64,000 bases of DNA from Sporobacter sp038405045 (GTDB lineage Bacteria; Bacillota; Clostridia; Oscillospirales; Oscillospiraceae), in assembly GCA_038405045.1 (NCBI GenBank), contig JBBZIV010000001.1, positions 558,001 to 622,000 of the forward strand, read 5' to 3'. Position 1 is the stretch's first letter; each line of letters begins with the position of its first letter. Below the pieces are notes generated by a model. The model was not told where the DNA came from and ran no database searches. It saw only the letters and a program-made list of their open reading frames with translations. Both the position numbers and the translations under genes were made by a program. This document shows, piece after piece, positions 36,947-44,521 of this stretch.

Positions 36947-38056
36947 TTAATAATACATAAACAGCTCGCATTTGATCATGCCATTATAGAGTTTGCGCTT
37001 TTTGACGGCCGTCTGGCCGAAGGCGCGCTCAAATTCCGTATGCGAGGAGAGAATATACATTTTCCAATGGTCGAGGTTTTTGACGGCTGCGCCGAACAGG
37101 CGGTAAATCCGCTCGGCTTCCCGGTGCGCCATGACGCGCTCACCGTACGGCGGATTTGTCACGATAATCCCGCCGGACGTCTGCCGTGCAAAGTCGGCAG
37201 CCTCAGAAACGTCAAACCGGATAAGCTTTTCAACACCGGCGCGCTTGGCGTTGGCATTGGCAATCTCAACGCTCTCCGGGTCAATGTCGCCGCCCCAGAT
37301 GGCATAGGAGCCGTTATATTCCTTGTCGCGCGCTTCAGACGCGGCGCGCGCCCAAAGGCCTTTGTCGAGCCAAATCCAGCGCTCGGCAGCAAAGTGCCGG
37401 TTTATGCCGGGCGCGCGGTTAAGCGCCGCCAGCGCCGCTTCAATCGGCAGCGTGCCGGAGCCGCAAAACGGGTCGCAAAGCTCCTCCTTGCCGCGGTAGC
37501 GCGCAAGCTTTACCATAGCGGCAGCAAGCGTCTCGCGCAGCGGGGCGGCGTTGCCGACGGGGCGGTAGCCGCGTTTGTGCAGCCCGGCGCCCGACGTGTC
37601 AATATACAACGCGGCGATATCATTCATGATGGCAAACTGAACCTGATAGACAGCGCCGGTCTCCTTGAGCCAATCAAGTTTATACTTGGCCTTCAGGCGC
37701 TCGACAATAGCCTTTTTGACAATACTTTGGCAGTCGGGAATGGAGTGGAGGGCGGAATTAAGCGCGTGGCCTTTAACGGGAAAGGCCCCGTCAATGGGGA
37801 TATAGTTTTCCCACGGCATGGCCCGAACGCCCTCAAAAAGCGCATCGAACGTCTCGGCGCGTGTCTGACCGGCGACAAGCAAAACGCGTTCACCGGTGCG
37901 AAGATTGATGTTGGCGCGGGCGATGTCGATTTTATCGCCTGTAAAAAGAACGCGCCCGTTTTCGGCGCGGACATCGGTCATATCAAGGCGCTTAAGCTCG
38001 TCGGCAACGAGCCCCTCCAAGCCGAACAACGTCGGTACGCACATTTTTAAATCCAT
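36947..38056 (-). CDS. THUMP-domain rRNA (guanine-N2)-methyltransferase, RlmL type
   Basis: 369 residues. THUMP RNA-binding domain at about 45-155, then a Rossmann methyltransferase domain: DPFCGSGTLPIEAAL near residue 185 (SAM motif), GGDIDPESVEIANANAKRAG near 245, and the catalytic TNPPYGERV near 285. This is the short RlmL (YpsC/YcbY N-terminal) form of Bacillota, modifying 23S rRNA guanine, probably G2445. ATG 38056 is chosen with AAAAAGG upstream; TTG 38080 in frame is rejected. Confidence 0.9.
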   Translation of the reverse strand: MDLKMCVPTLFGLEGLVADELKRLDMTDVRAENGRVLFTGDKIDIARANINLRTGERVLLVAGQTRAETFDALFEGVRAMPWENYIPIDGAFPVKGHALNSALHSIPDCQSIVKKAIVERLKAKYKLDWLKETGAVYQVQFAIMNDIAALYIDTSGAGLHKRGYRPVGNAAPLRETLAAAMVKLARYRGKEELCDPFCGSGTLPIEAALAALNRAPGINRHFAAERWIWLDKGLWARAASEARDKEYNGSYAIWGGDIDPESVEIANANAKRAGVEKLIRFDVSEAADFARQTSGGIIVTNPPYGERVMAHREAERIYRLFGAAVKNLDHWKMYILSSHTEFERAFGQTAVKKRKLYNGMIKCELFMYY

Positions 38057-38147
38057 ACAGAAACCTTTTTCTTTCGTCAATTAACTGGAAAGCATCATAT
38101 CACAGGCGGAAAATAATTGCAAACTGCAGTGTTCGACAAAAAAGGTG

Positions 38148-38178
38148 AAAAAACCGCCTGAAATGATATTTCAGGCGG
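38148..38178 (-). terminator. terminator of the smr-folA-TS operon
   Basis: Perfect 11-bp stem (38154-38164 with 38168-38178) with a 3-nt loop, followed on the minus strand by TTTTTT (plus 38148-38153). Confidence 0.9.
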
Positions 38179-38187
38179 CACGATACG

Positions 38188-38928
38188 TTAAAGGCGTTCT
38201 TTAAGCTGCTTGACCATAGCGTCGATTTCCGGCTTGGCTTCTTCCATCAGTTCGTCCCAGTCGCCGACGTAGCAGTAGGCGTTGTCTCCAGCGCTTTCAA
38301 TGCGCCGGATATACCCGTCAAACATCGCCCAGTCACGCGCGTAAACGTGAAAGCTGTTGGCGCGGTGTGTGTATGTTCCGACGGCAACGCCGACGGCCTC
38401 GGCGATGCGCTGCTGCAGCATAATGAGAGCGAAGGCGTTCATAAAGGCTGCTTTCGTGGCATCGTTCGAGCGGAAAAGCACCTTGCAGTGGAGCTTGCCG
38501 TCGCGGATGAGGAAGTGGATGTTCTGCAGGCAAGCCGGTGAGCCGGTGTGCATATCCGCCTCGCTGCGAATGCTGATAACGGCGCGGCGGGTGTCCGGAT
38601 TGCGGCGCAGTTCGCCGATAACCCAGGGGATTTGCTGTTCCATCCGCTGATGATACGTGTATTCCCAATTCCCGCGGCCAACCTCAAAATCAAGAATCCC
38701 GTCCAGCATCTCCTGCCGGTACTGCTCAAGGGAGCGCGGGTCGCCGATAAAAAGCTTCGTGATCATCGGCTCTGTCAGCGGCTCTTTGACGACAAACGTC
38801 ATGGAGGCTTCCTTTTGCTCTGTGTTGTAATCGGGGCAGGGGAGCGTCGTATGCTCCCGGTAAAGCGCTAAAAGGGCATTATGGTAGGCTTCCGGCAGCG
38901 TCACACCGGTTACGAAATGTTCAAACAT
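38188..38928 (-). CDS. divergent thymidylate synthase family protein
   Basis: 246 residues, shorter than classic ThyA (about 264 or more). The TS core is recognisable: catalytic-Cys region GSPACLQNIHF (PCH in ThyA), FRSNDATKAAFMNAFALIMLQQ (RSxD and the substrate Asn region), and NSFHVYARD (HxY pair for the sugar). The N-terminal third does not look like standard ThyA, and the usual long C-terminal folate-closing end is replaced by a helical VKQLKERL. The operon partner folA supports a folate-dependent pyrimidine 5-methylation, presumably dUMP to dTMP; a changed substrate such as dCMP cannot be excluded. Confidence 0.78.
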   Translation of the reverse strand: MFEHFVTGVTLPEAYHNALLALYREHTTLPCPDYNTEQKEASMTFVVKEPLTEPMITKLFIGDPRSLEQYRQEMLDGILDFEVGRGNWEYTYHQRMEQQIPWVIGELRRNPDTRRAVISIRSEADMHTGSPACLQNIHFLIRDGKLHCKVLFRSNDATKAAFMNAFALIMLQQRIAEAVGVAVGTYTHRANSFHVYARDWAMFDGYIRRIESAGDNAYCYVGDWDELMEEAKPEIDAMVKQLKERL

Positions 38929-38937
38929 GGCGATTCC

Positions 38938-39450
38938 TCATTTATCTGTATAATGAAGCGGGGCACTGTTCCGATACCGCAGGTAGACATACTCGATGCC
39001 GTTATATGTTTTCGTCTCGCCGATTTTATCAACCGACCAGTTCGTCATCTCGTCAAGGTTTGGGAAGAAGGCGTCTGACTCGGGGTCAGCTTTAATTTTC
39101 GTCACATAAGCATACTGGCAGTAATCGAGCAGCATTTTAAAAACTGTACCGCCGCCCACAACATGCACCGTCTCAAGATCCGTATCTCCAAGGGCTTTAA
39201 AAAGCTCGTCAAGAGAGGTGACGACGTCGGCGCCGTCTATTCTAAGGTCTTTGTTGCGCGATATGACAATATTTCGTCTGCCGGGCAGCGGTTTTTCGCC
39301 GGGGAAATCGAGAAGCGTCCTGTGACCGACGATCATCGTCTCGCCGATCGTCAGCTCGCGGAAGTAATGCCTGTCCTCCGGGATGACGATCGTCTGCGTC
39401 CCCCCATACCCAATGCCCCAGTTTTGATCTACGGCAACAATGAGATCCAT
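38938..39450 (-). CDS. folA: dihydrofolate reductase
   Basis: 170 residues. DLIVAVDQNWGIGYGG at the start (substrate loop with Trp), MIVGHRTLLDFPG (NADPH/folate contacts), RRNIVISRN and VHVVGGGTVFKMLL (NADPH phosphate loop) all match DHFR. It regenerates tetrahydrofolate from the dihydrofolate that thymidylate synthase makes, so the coupling to the TS-like gene 9 bp downstream is logical. It follows smr by 14 bp. Confidence 0.93.
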   Translation of the reverse strand: MDLIVAVDQNWGIGYGGTQTIVIPEDRHYFRELTIGETMIVGHRTLLDFPGEKPLPGRRNIVISRNKDLRIDGADVVTSLDELFKALGDTDLETVHVVGGGTVFKMLLDYCQYAYVTKIKADPESDAFFPNLDEMTNWSVDKIGETKTYNGIEYVYLRYRNSAPLHYTDK

Positions 39451-39464
39451 AATGCCTCCTGTTT

Positions 39465-39818
39465 TTATAAAATAACAACGGTAATACCGTTGTTGTGGCG
39501 CTCTAAATCGCTGTCACGCCGCAGGTCGGGGCAGTGCTCAAAGGCGCGGCGCGTAGCCTCGTCAAAAATTGAAAAATCTTCGCCAATGATAAAATCGCGG
39601 ATGAGCCCCTTTTGTTTCTGCTCGCCAAGATAGCGGCGCGCCGCAACGCGTATTTTTCCGCCCTTGCCGGTCGAGCCGTACCCGTGAACGACCTTTAAGG
39701 CTGAAAAACCGAGGGTTTTAGCCGTACGCAGGTGATACGTAAGGCGGCGGATCGCGTCGTTTGACGTCGGCAGATCGGCCTTAATGTTGATTTCAGAAAG
39801 CCGTCCTGCCACGTTCAT
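39465..39818 (-). CDS. Smr-domain protein
   Basis: 117 residues, a stand-alone Smr (MutS2 C-terminal-like) domain: INIKADLPTSNDAIRRLTYHL, then VVHGYGSTGKGGKIRVAARRYL, whose HGxGxG loop is the nuclease-associated signature. Smr domains cut or bind nucleic acids, including collided-ribosome mRNAs in MutS2. First gene of the operon with folA and the TS-like gene. Its precise target is unknown. Confidence 0.85.
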   Translation of the reverse strand: MNVAGRLSEINIKADLPTSNDAIRRLTYHLRTAKTLGFSALKVVHGYGSTGKGGKIRVAARRYLGEQKQKGLIRDFIIGEDFSIFDEATRRAFEHCPDLRRDSDLERHNNGITVVIL

Positions 39819-39836
39819 ACCGCCTTTTACTGAAGG

Positions 39837-39865
39837 TTGACAAACATATTATAATCGTGTATTTT
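39837..39865 (+). promoter_or_regulatory. promoter for tRNA-Ser
   Basis: TTGACA (39837-39842), 17-bp spacer, TATTTT (39860-39865), 15 bp before the mature tRNA 5' end. Confidence 0.75.
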
Positions 39866-39876
39866 AAGTAATGCAA
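39848..39876 (-). promoter_or_regulatory. promoter for smr-folA-TS operon
   Basis: On the minus strand, TTGCAT (plus 39871-39876), 17-bp spacer, TATAAT (39848-39853). It interleaves with the tRNA-Ser promoter on the other strand. Confidence 0.75.
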
Positions 39877-39879
39877 TAC

Positions 39880-39968
39880 GGAGAGGTATCGAAGTGGTCA
39901 TAACGGGGCTGACTCGAAATCAGTTTGCGCGCAAGCGCACGTGGGTTCGAATCCCACCCTCTCCGCCA
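39880..39968 (+). tRNA. tRNA-Ser (anticodon CGA), CCA encoded
   Basis: Acceptor arms GGAGAGG (39880-39886) and CCTCTCC (39958-39964) pair perfectly; discriminator G and encoded CCA end at 39968. The anticodon loop CTCGAAA (39913-39919) gives CGA at 39915-39917, reading UCG. A variable stem-loop (GCGCGCAAGCGC) makes this a class II tRNA as expected for Ser, and the T arm has GGGTTCGAATCCC. Confidence 0.97.
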
Positions 39969-39989
39969 AAGAAGAACGCAGAATGAATC

Positions 39990-40023
39990 AACAAAGGCTG
40001 ACTCGTATGAGTCAACCTTTGTT
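39990..40023 (+). terminator. hairpin after tRNA-Ser
   Basis: A 15-bp stem (39990-40004 with 40009-40023) with one mismatch and a 4-nt loop. The tail (GCATTT) is weak in T, so efficiency is uncertain. Its left arm repeats a 10-mer, GGCTGACTCG, also present in the tRNA anticodon stem. Confidence 0.6.
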
Positions 40024-40089
40024 GCATTTAAAAGGAAAATCGTTTGTATGAGGACCGTAAAGAAATGAACGCACGGGCAGCCGTGTAGC

Positions 40090-40104
40090 ACAGGTAAAAT
40101 ACAG
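40090..40104 (+). promoter_or_regulatory. 15-bp box upstream of vanR-like gene
   Basis: ACAGGTAAAATACAG, sharing 13 of 15 bases with the box at 42802-42816 before the VanY-like gene. It has two ACAG half-sites 11 bp apart, as expected for an OmpR-family dimer, and it contains a TAAAAT that could be the -10. No good -35 is seen, typical of an activator-dependent promoter. Confidence 0.5.
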
Positions 40105-40138
40105 ATAAAGGCGTTATTATTTTTGCGGAGGTCTATTT

Positions 40139-40804
40139 ATGTCTATAAGAATCTTACTGGCCGAGGATGACGAACATATCTGTAATACAGTCAAGACTTT
40201 TTTATCTGAGGCGGGATATAAAGTGGATGCCTGCTTTGACGGCGATGAAGCGAACACAAAGTTTTACGACAACAGCTATCAGCTTGTTATACTTGACATT
40301 ATGCTGCCGGGTATGAACGGGCATGAACTTTTGCGGGAGTTCCGCAAGATTAACAATACCCCTATCCTGATGATGACAGCGCTTTCCGATGATGAAAACC
40401 AAATCAAGGCGTTTGACGCGGAAGCGGACGATTATGTGGTAAAGCCGTTCAAGATTCAGCTTCTGCTGAAACGCGTTGAAGCCCTGCTTCGGCGCAGCGG
40501 TGCATTGGCAAAGGAAATTCGCCATGGCAATCTGACGCTTTTGCCGGAAGATATGATGGCAGTTTATAATAATAATGAGCTTCCCTTGACACTTAAAGAA
40601 TTTGAAATACTTTTACTTTTGGTGCAGAACAAGGGCAGGACACTTTCCCATGAAACAATTTTATCTCGTGTTTGGGGCTATGACTTTGATGGCGACGGAA
40701 GTACAGTTCATACCCACATCAAAAATCTGCGGGCAAAGTTGCCTGAAAACATCATCAAAACAGTTCGCGGTGTGGGCTACAGACTGGAGGTTGACGCGAA
40801 GTGA
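40139..40804 (+). CDS. OmpR-family response regulator, VanR-like
   Basis: 221 residues. Receiver domain 1-115 with acidic pocket AEDDEHI, phosphoacceptor Asp53 in VILDIMLPG, and Lys in VVKPFK. Winged-helix DNA-binding domain from about 125 with LTLKEFEILLLLVQNKGRTLSHETIL and the end IKTVRGVGYRLE. It overlaps the sensor kinase gene by 4 bp (GTGA). With VanS, VanZ and VanY-like genes next door it probably answers a cell-wall signal. GCGGAGG precedes the start. Confidence 0.92.
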   Translation: MSIRILLAEDDEHICNTVKTFLSEAGYKVDACFDGDEANTKFYDNSYQLVILDIMLPGMNGHELLREFRKINNTPILMMTALSDDENQIKAFDAEADDYVVKPFKIQLLLKRVEALLRRSGALAKEIRHGNLTLLPEDMMAVYNNNELPLTLKEFEILLLLVQNKGRTLSHETILSRVWGYDFDGDGSTVHTHIKNLRAKLPENIIKTVRGVGYRLEVDAK

Positions 40805-42207
40805 AGCGAAACGGTATATTTGTTAAAACCTTCATTTATACGGCAATTTTTGCGGTTCTTTTGATCGGGGTGACGGCGTTTTTGTTTTCGGCGCAGATCA
40901 TATCCTACTACAGGATGCAAAACATCAACCACATCACACGAAGTTATCAGCGTATCGTGACTGGGGCGCGGGATGGAACGGATATCGTCGAATCGGCAAA
41001 ACGCTTTTATGAGAAGAACCAGTCCCTCCCTTTTTTGATAAGGGATAAAGAAGGCAACACACTATTTGCCACACCTGACCTTGATTTGCCCGGCAACGAC
41101 GATATGACTCCGCCTAATGTGAATTCCAGTTCTGACAACGAAAAATTAGCGCCGGGCGGTGGCAAGTCCCTCCCGCTGACAGTGTATTCCGATTCTAAAT
41201 ACGAAATCATCGTGCCGGGAGGGGACTTTTCGAATTACAATGACGGTTTGACTCTGAGGGTCGCTGCCGCACTGTTGCTAATCCTCGCCGCAGGCTTATT
41301 AGGCGCGTTCGTTTTTGCTAGGCAAATGTCGAAACCAATTAAAGCACTAGCAGACGCCACGCGTAAAATGGCAAACCTTGAAGATGTATCGCCGCCCCCC
41401 AGCCGGGCGGATGAGCTTGGCGCATTGGCTGATCATGTTCACTCAATGTACATTAAGCTAAAAGACGAAATTATGCTAGAACGCGAATTGGAGGAGACTC
41501 AGCGATATTTTTTCTCTGCAGCTTCCCATGAATTAAAAACGCCTATTGCAGCCACAAGCGTTTTGCTGGAGGGAATGATTGAAAATGTGGGCGATTACAA
41601 AGACCACCCTAAATACTTGCGCGAATGTGTGAAGATGATGGACGCACAGAGCAAAACGATTTCTGAGATACTGGAGATCGTCAGCCTAAACGACGGTAAA
41701 ATTGTGCCCGTGCCAAAAGAACTGGACATCAGTCATATTGTTGCCGACATGTTGCCTGATTTTCAGACATTGTCTGAAGCAAACGGCCAGCGCATCGTGA
41801 CGCATATTCCTGCTGGACAAACCTGTCTTGTCGACCCGATAATGCTTCAGAAGGTGCTTTCCAACATTATTTTAAACGCCGTGCAGAATACTCCTGAAAG
41901 TGGCGAGATTCAGATATGGAGCGAGCCAGTCGCTGACAAATACCATTTTAGTGTCTTGAACACGGGGACGCGGATAGATGATGCTGTTCTGCCCAAGCTG
42001 TTTGATCCGTTCTATCTCGTGGATAAAGCGCGGCGCAGGAAAAATGAGCGGAGCGGCTTGGGCTTGACCATTGTTCAAAAAACGCTGGAATCAATGAAGA
42101 TTGATTTCGCTTTGGAAAACACACCGGACGGCGTAATATTTTGGATGAACTTGCCGAAAGCGAACCATAAGGAGAAAATCAATAATGAAGAATCACAAGC
42201 GGAGTAA
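40801..42207 (+). CDS. sensor histidine kinase, VanS-like
   Basis: 468 residues. First membrane helix about 10-30, an extracellular region of about 125 residues with a Pro/Asn/Ser-rich stretch, second helix about 157-178, then HAMP, dimerisation domain with His243 in SHELKTPIAATS, and the ATPase domain (N-box NIILNAVQNTP, G-boxes FDPFYLVDKARRRKNERSGLGLTI). It is complete. Start GTG 40801 overlaps the regulator stop. It is expected to phosphorylate the neighbouring response regulator; the stimulus is unknown. Confidence 0.92.
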   Translation: MKRNGIFVKTFIYTAIFAVLLIGVTAFLFSAQIISYYRMQNINHITRSYQRIVTGARDGTDIVESAKRFYEKNQSLPFLIRDKEGNTLFATPDLDLPGNDDMTPPNVNSSSDNEKLAPGGGKSLPLTVYSDSKYEIIVPGGDFSNYNDGLTLRVAAALLLILAAGLLGAFVFARQMSKPIKALADATRKMANLEDVSPPPSRADELGALADHVHSMYIKLKDEIMLERELEETQRYFFSAASHELKTPIAATSVLLEGMIENVGDYKDHPKYLRECVKMMDAQSKTISEILEIVSLNDGKIVPVPKELDISHIVADMLPDFQTLSEANGQRIVTHIPAGQTCLVDPIMLQKVLSNIILNAVQNTPESGEIQIWSEPVADKYHFSVLNTGTRIDDAVLPKLFDPFYLVDKARRRKNERSGLGLTIVQKTLESMKIDFALENTPDGVIFWMNLPKANHKEKINNEESQAE

Positions 42208-42718
42208 TCTTACAATTATATTGTTTATAGTATATATTCTGCTGCTGACAGGCGTCATTCTTTTCAAACTGCCATTTTATTCCGAGAGGTTTTCCGACGG
42301 TATACGGGTAATCAACTTAATTCCGCTTCAGGGGTCTTTTGATGAAAACGGAGCAATACTCTTACGTGAAATCATTATAAACATACTCATTTTTATCCCT
42401 ATGGGCATATATATCTCGATGCTAAAACCAAAATGGCCTTTTTTTAAAAAAGTACTTCCAGTTATCGCATTAACTTTTACATTTGAACTCATACAGTTTA
42501 TTTTTGCCATGGGAAGAACTGATGTAACCGATATACTTGGCAACACACTTGGAGGGATAATTGGAATCGCTATGAGCGCTTTCTTTTTCAAGATTTTCAA
42601 AAACAGAACTGTTAAGGTTGTGAATATACTTGCCTTGATCATAACTGTTTGCATCATATGGGGTTTCTCACAGCTGTTTTACCTCAGTCATTTTGTCATG
42701 GGTCGTTTGCAATCCTGA
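42185..42718 (+). CDS. VanZ family membrane protein
   Basis: 177 residues with about five hydrophobic helices. The VanZ signature FELIQFIFAMGRTDVTDILGNTLGG is present, with conserved IINILIFIPMGIYI earlier. VanZ in Tn1546 gives low-level teicoplanin resistance by an unclear mechanism. The start overlaps the kinase gene by 23 bp with AAGGAG just before it, so it belongs to the same operon. Confidence 0.9.
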   Translation: MKNHKRSNLTIILFIVYILLLTGVILFKLPFYSERFSDGIRVINLIPLQGSFDENGAILLREIIINILIFIPMGIYISMLKPKWPFFKKVLPVIALTFTFELIQFIFAMGRTDVTDILGNTLGGIIGIAMSAFFFKIFKNRTVKVVNILALIITVCIIWGFSQLFYLSHFVMGRLQS

Positions 42719-42744
42719 TGTCAGTAAATACAATCTATCCCTTT

Positions 42745-42778
42745 GACCGACAGGGTTTTCCCTGTCGGTCATTTTTTG
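42745..42778 (+). terminator. rho-independent terminator of the vanRSZ-like operon
   Basis: Perfect 11-bp stem (42745-42755 with 42760-42770), TTTT loop, then ATTTTTTG. Confidence 0.92.
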
Positions 42779-42801
42779 ACTCCCTCCGCTATAGACAAAC
42801 T

Positions 42802-42816
42802 ACAGGTTAGATACAG
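42802..42816 (+). promoter_or_regulatory. 15-bp box upstream of vanY-like gene
   Basis: ACAGGTTAGATACAG, partner of the box at 40090-40104. It lies 82 bp before the start of the VanY-like gene and just after the preceding terminator, in the place expected for a promoter-operator. Candidate site for the VanR-like regulator. Confidence 0.5.
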
Positions 42817-42897
42817 GGCAAATTCACAATGGTTATCTATGATGATCACAGAGACACAGGAAGTTCACTGTTGTTTCGGTGAAAGGAGTGCGCTGTA

Positions 42898-43593
42898 TTG
42901 AAACGAATTATACTTTTTATGGGGCTACTTATAGCGATATGCATAACGGCGGTTTTCTTTATGAAGTATATGGACCCGCATCGCGATTTCAACAACCTAA
43001 GTGACGGAGATCAGGCAAGCAAAGCATTTCTGGCGACTAATGATTCACAAAAAACAAATCCATCGGACATCCTGCTTGTAAACGCCCTGAATCCTCTGCC
43101 GAATGATTATCGTCCTAAAAAACTCGTAAAACTCTACAATCAAAAAAATAATCATTTTCAAATGGCTAGAGCAGACATTGAGGTTTGTGAAACCGTTTAT
43201 CAGGCAATGGACGCTATGTTTGCAGCAGCGGGAAAAACCGGTGTTAATGGCTTTATTATTACCAGCGGATACAGAACGCGAGAAGAACAGCGTTGGATTT
43301 TCTCAAATACAAGGGATGGGACTGCCGCAAAACCCGGCGAGAGCGAGCATGAAACCGGGCTTGCTTTTGACGTGACTGCATTGGGTGATGAAAACTTTGA
43401 ACAAACACCGGAGTTTGAATGGCTTTATAAACATTGTGCAGAATACGGGTTCATTCTCCGTTATCCGAAAGGCATGGAGGATATCACGGGTTACCCGTAT
43501 GAACCGTGGCATTACCGATATGTTGGTAAGGAAATTGCAACAATAATCATGCAAAAAGAAATGACGCTCGAACAATATTTGGAAAGCAGGTAA
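42898..43593 (+). CDS. D-alanyl-D-alanine carboxypeptidase, VanY-like (M15B)
   Basis: 231 residues. One N-terminal membrane anchor (about 4-22), then a periplasm-facing zinc peptidase domain with SGYRTREEQRWIF, GESEHETGLAFDV (zinc His and Asp) and EPWHYRYVG (zinc His), all M15B hallmarks. It trims the terminal D-Ala of peptidoglycan precursors. TTG 42898 is the start, with GAAAGGAG 9 bp upstream. Own promoter region and terminator, so it is a second unit of the same presumed regulon. Confidence 0.93.
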   Translation: MKRIILFMGLLIAICITAVFFMKYMDPHRDFNNLSDGDQASKAFLATNDSQKTNPSDILLVNALNPLPNDYRPKKLVKLYNQKNNHFQMARADIEVCETVYQAMDAMFAAAGKTGVNGFIITSGYRTREEQRWIFSNTRDGTAAKPGESEHETGLAFDVTALGDENFEQTPEFEWLYKHCAEYGFILRYPKGMEDITGYPYEPWHYRYVGKEIATIIMQKEMTLEQYLESR

Positions 43594-43660
43594 ACATCGG
43601 TTGTAAAACAATTCGGGACAGCTGAATGCAAAGCCTGGCACAGTAACGATCAAATAGCTA

Positions 43661-43695
43661 AAACCACGCCGGGCACTGCTCCGGCGTGGTTTTTT
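43661..43695 (+). terminator. rho-independent terminator of vanY-like gene
   Basis: Perfect 12-bp stem (43661-43672 with 43681-43692), 8-nt loop, T-run on the right side. Confidence 0.92.
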
Positions 43696-43742
43696 ATATT
43701 AAGAAAAAGATTAATGGAAACACTACAGGAGGAGGTGTTATG

Positions 43743-44516
43743 ATGGTAGCACGCAAATCAGTTATCACATTCGGCATGGTAGCGATCCCGATTGCCTTGT
43801 ACACGGCAACACAGGATAATGACATCCATTTCAATCAGCTTCATAAGGATGACAACAGCCGCATCCGATATAAGAAAACCTGCGTCCACTGCGGCAAGGA
43901 ATTGGCGGCTGAGGATATCGTGAAAGGGTTTGAATACGACAAGGATCAATATGTCGTCGTGACAGACGAAGAGATCGAAAAAATCAAGACGGAAAAGGAA
44001 AAGTCTATTCAGATCCTGCATTTCGCGCAGCTCAATCAAATATCGCCCGTGTATTACGATAAAACATATCAGGCGGCGCCCGAAACAGGCGGCGAAAAGG
44101 CCTTCGAATTGCTGCGGGCCGCGCTGATGGCCGAGCAGAAAATCGCCATCGGCAAAACCGTTATGGGGACGAAGGATACGCTGATGGCCATCATTCCGCG
44201 CGACGACGGTATTTTGATCTCCACGATGTTTTACGCCGACGACATCAAGGCGCTTCAAAAGCAATATACCAAACCAGATGTTTCCGAGCAGGAGCTTGTT
44301 ATGGCGAAAACCCTGATTAATTCGATGGACACACCCTTTGACCCGTCAAAATACAAGGACGAGTATCAGGTCAAGTTAAAGGAACTCGTTGAGACGAAGA
44401 TTTCCGGTAAAGAGGTCGTCGCAGCGGAAGCGCAGGGTGCCGGTAAGGTCATTGACCTGATGGAAGCTTTGAAGGCAAGCGTTGAAAAGGCCAAGAAGAA
44501 TAAGGAAACGGCGTAA
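43743..44516 (+). CDS. ku: DNA end-binding protein Ku
   Basis: 257 residues, normal for bacterial Ku, a homodimer that encircles broken DNA ends and recruits LigD. Signature regions: KSVITFGMVAIPIALYTAT, RIRYKKTCVHCGKEL (Zn-hook-like Cys pair), VVTDEEIEKIKTEKEKSI and EKAFELLRAALMAEQKIAIGK. Start ATG 43743 with GGAGG 7 bp upstream; ATG 43740 is next best. Followed by ligD after 5 bp. No sigma-A promoter is obvious between the preceding terminator and the start. Confidence 0.95.
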   Translation: MVARKSVITFGMVAIPIALYTATQDNDIHFNQLHKDDNSRIRYKKTCVHCGKELAAEDIVKGFEYDKDQYVVVTDEEIEKIKTEKEKSIQILHFAQLNQISPVYYDKTYQAAPETGGEKAFELLRAALMAEQKIAIGKTVMGTKDTLMAIIPRDDGILISTMFYADDIKALQKQYTKPDVSEQELVMAKTLINSMDTPFDPSKYKDEYQVKLKELVETKISGKEVVAAEAQGAGKVIDLMEALKASVEKAKKNKETA

Positions 44517-44521
44517 TATTG

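Noticed and set aside
36830..38050. 406-codon plus-strand open frame
   Set aside because: Lies wholly antisense to the RlmL-type methyltransferase, which has full motifs; the frame encodes no recognisable domain and has no ribosome site.
39864..40091. 75-residue minus-strand ORF over tRNA-Ser
   Set aside because: It is antisense to the tRNA; the RRGWDSNPR-type peptide is a well-known false protein produced by translating the reverse strand of tRNA-Ser genes.
40139..43593. Complete vancomycin resistance operon
   Set aside because: vanH, vanA/B-type ligase and vanX are absent, so only regulator, VanZ and VanY-type functions can be claimed.
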